Assembly: GCA_034008185.1 (NCBI GenBank)
Contig: CM067084.1
Location: 10,063,385-10,127,384, forward strand
DNA: 64,000 nt
Direction: 5' to 3'
Source of the DNA: Gorsachius magnificus
Taxonomy: Eukaryota > Chordata > Aves > Pelecaniformes > Ardeidae
The notes beneath the pieces are model-generated. The model ran no database searches and was not told where the DNA came from. It saw only the letters and a program-made list of their open reading frames with translations. Shown piece by piece: positions 61,904-64,000 of this stretch (position 1 is the stretch's first letter; the number at the start of each line of letters is the position of its first letter). The translations under genes and the position numbers were made by a program.

Positions 61904-64000
61904 AATTTCTCAAGTAAAAGAGGAGTGGGGGAAACCTTTGTTTCTGTGGCGTGACTTTTTAGGGATTTTTTTGTTTGGTTGTTTTTTTTAACCAGAGTGA
62001 AATTTATTAACATCACAGATATAACACTGATGTTATAAACCAAAATTGAAATGAAAGAAACAGAAAATTAGGACAAAGGGGTGGAAGTGGTGTCCGAAAA
62101 GCAGATTTGTGGCCCGGTGTGCAATAAATCTGTTGTCACGCACTCAGGAGAGACATTGCTTATTTATTTCATGTCTGCCCAGAGATGGGTGATAGGTGGT
62201 AACTCCACCAAGCTAGCACACCTTGGTTAACACACGGCAGCATTTTATATGCTCAGAGCAAGTTATCAGTTGTTTAGCAGTCGCACTTAATCACTTTCAT
62301 TTCTTATGGGGTTCCCATGAGCCTTGCATTCATTTAAAGCTACAGTGTCCTTTCTTTGGACTACACATGCACTGTGAGAAAGGGTCTTCACCTGGGCAAG
62401 GGTCCTTTGACCTGGGGGTGTGATTTTTAGTATTATAATGGGGGGTAGTTCAGTTAAGGATACATGTACCTTGGGCTTGCTTGCTAAGTTTCGTATGTTT
62501 TCAAAACATCTTGATTAGTTGTCCTTTCCAGGCCTACTTGCTCCAGGATGTCCTTGTTTTAAGAATACTAACAATATTTTTCTGATTACAGATTATTTAA
62601 TTTTCTCATTATTGTTTATCAAGCCATTTGACTAGGGTTTATCAAACTTCTGAGTTAGCCTTCAACAGAAGGAAGGAAAAAAAGGCTTTCAGAAATGTGC
62701 ATGACCGAGCTTTGTAGCTGCTGCTATTGGTGATTAAATTCTTTATGGGAGTAATACGAGCATTACTGTGAGTGAGTGAAAGGGACGGTTAACTTGAACT
62801 TTTAGCTCAGCCTAAATGCTTTCAAAATCCCATCTTTTATGAATATCAATCAGGTTTGGAGTCTCTTAACCTTGGGACAGGTTAGCTTCAGGAAAATAGA
62901 ATATATGGTCTTCAATCAGTGTCCAACCTTCTGAGACAGAGTAGATAAGAGTTTCACTGTCTGTGCTTCTACAGACTGTGGGTTTTTTTTGTCAGAGATG
63001 CATAATATTTTAACATCCATCTTAAAATGCACATAGTTTTCTATTCTACCATTTGTCTAACACTGTAATCTCCTTGAGGCTCTCTTATTTACATCTGCTA
63101 ATGGGATCTTGATCTCATTTGAGAATTAGGTGGCTGTAACGTTAGGTAAATAGGAGTAAGTGGAAAGTGACTTCAGCCAGGTACAGATGCTCTTATATTA
63201 TAAATCCTGTGTGTAGTTTCTGTGCTGCTGTTTATTGGAGTGCATTATTTCTCATGCCAAGTGCTTTTTATATATAAAGTTTATGCCAGAAAGTTTTTGA
63301 GGACTGTTTGGACTGTCTTTTGTCTCCCCAGTGCAGGCTAAGTGTTACATCCATTGTACCGACTGGGGGTGGAGGAGGAAGACCTAGTGGATTATTTTAC
63401 AAGGTACTCGGAAACAACAGGAGAATAAGTGTTAAGAACAGGAAGACGTTCCTAACTGATATTAGAGGAAACCATTTGTTCCTTAAATGCTATGTGGAGA
63501 TTGTTTTTCATACCTGTTTTCTTCTGTGAAATAATTCCAGTGCTGGTGGTAGCTCTGAATGCTGGTAATGTAACAGGCTGGCAGGCTTATTCCGGCTGTC
63601 TGAGGTCATGTTTAAGATTAAACCTTTGTAGGAAACTTTTTTCCACAAAAAAGTCCCAAACCCCAAGGAAACCTCTTGCTCCTCCCTTGAATAGTTTGTA
63701 ATCAGACCACTCTGTGTTGGCATGTTAACTTCATCAGTAGTTAAGGTTTCTGTTTTCCTACAAAAGTTATTTTGTGACTAGGGTTGATTTGCTGTTGGAC
63801 TCTTTTTCAGTGGCTCTAAAGATGATTTGATAATGAGCATTAAAAACATTGACCATGGTAAAGAAGAGAGTATGGATAGTTTAGAATAGAATAGATCGTT
63901 GTGCATAATGTTTTAGCATTAGAATTCAGCATGCACATAAATTTCTTCTAAAAAAGTTTTGTTAGAAAAATGTTAAGACAGAGAATTATAATTGCAGTCT

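Larger units (their letters stand above)
59668..64000. other. Non-coding DNA, no gene seen
   Basis: T-rich and G-rich over C on the plus strand. It holds T28 at 60533-60560 and an A/T homopolymer cluster at about 61863-61903. Open frames are at most about 75 codons and are unrecognised. There is no RNA gene and no further transposon that I can support. Confidence 0.5.

Noticed and set aside
63428..63480. AGGAAGACGTTCCTAACTGA resembling a CR1 tail segment
   Set aside because: Only one short word agrees; flanking words of the family are missing.

Overview
This is a stretch of nuclear DNA from a vertebrate, almost certainly a bird of the Neoaves and possibly a songbird. The diagnosis rests on the repeats. 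There is one complete avian-type solo ERV LTR with a perfect 5-bp target duplication, a second long LTR of another avian family, a third LTR piece belonging to the first family, one CR1 LINE 3' fragment of avian type, and one much older CR1 3' end. Base composition is AT-rich with many poly(T)/poly(A) tracts, and open frames are short and unrelated to each other, as in intronic or intergenic DNA. I found no prokaryotic operon, no CRISPR array, no tRNA or rRNA gene, and no protein-coding gene that I can name.

Layout. 0-0.72 kb: solo LTR, sense on the minus strand. 0.72-5.7 kb: plain non-coding DNA. 5.73-6.43 kb: second LTR, sense on the plus strand. 6.4-27.9 kb: AT-rich non-coding DNA with several blocks rich in TAAT-type homeodomain sites, POU octamers and balanced low-complexity-free sequence (about 11.2, 13.5, 18.8, 22.0 and 24.0 kb) that look like conserved regulatory elements. 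It also holds a GC-rich but CpG-poor block at 14.75-15.1 kb and a possible LTR remnant at 25.78-26.06 kb. 27.88-28.5 kb: the only clear CpG island, probably a promoter. 28.5-43.2 kb: AT-rich non-coding DNA with one short exon-like segment at 36.96 kb.

43.88-51.0 kb: a segment of about 7 kb that differs from everything around it. It keeps far more CpG, its A/T and C/G strand skews are reversed, and it holds no transposon I recognise. This is the most interesting part of the window. 51-64 kb: return to the usual composition, with an exon-like segment at 52.7 kb, an LTR fragment joined to a CR1 at 52.84-53.43 kb, G-rich runs, and the ancient CR1 at 59.37-59.67 kb.

Working model (inference): the CpG island starts a plus-strand transcript whose introns fill much of the window, and the 43.9-51 kb segment is either transcribed from the minus strand, unmethylated in the germline, or of separate origin. 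Family names for repeats come from memory of avian consensus sequences, and conservation calls are guesses from sequence texture. Both need a repeat search and a genome alignment.
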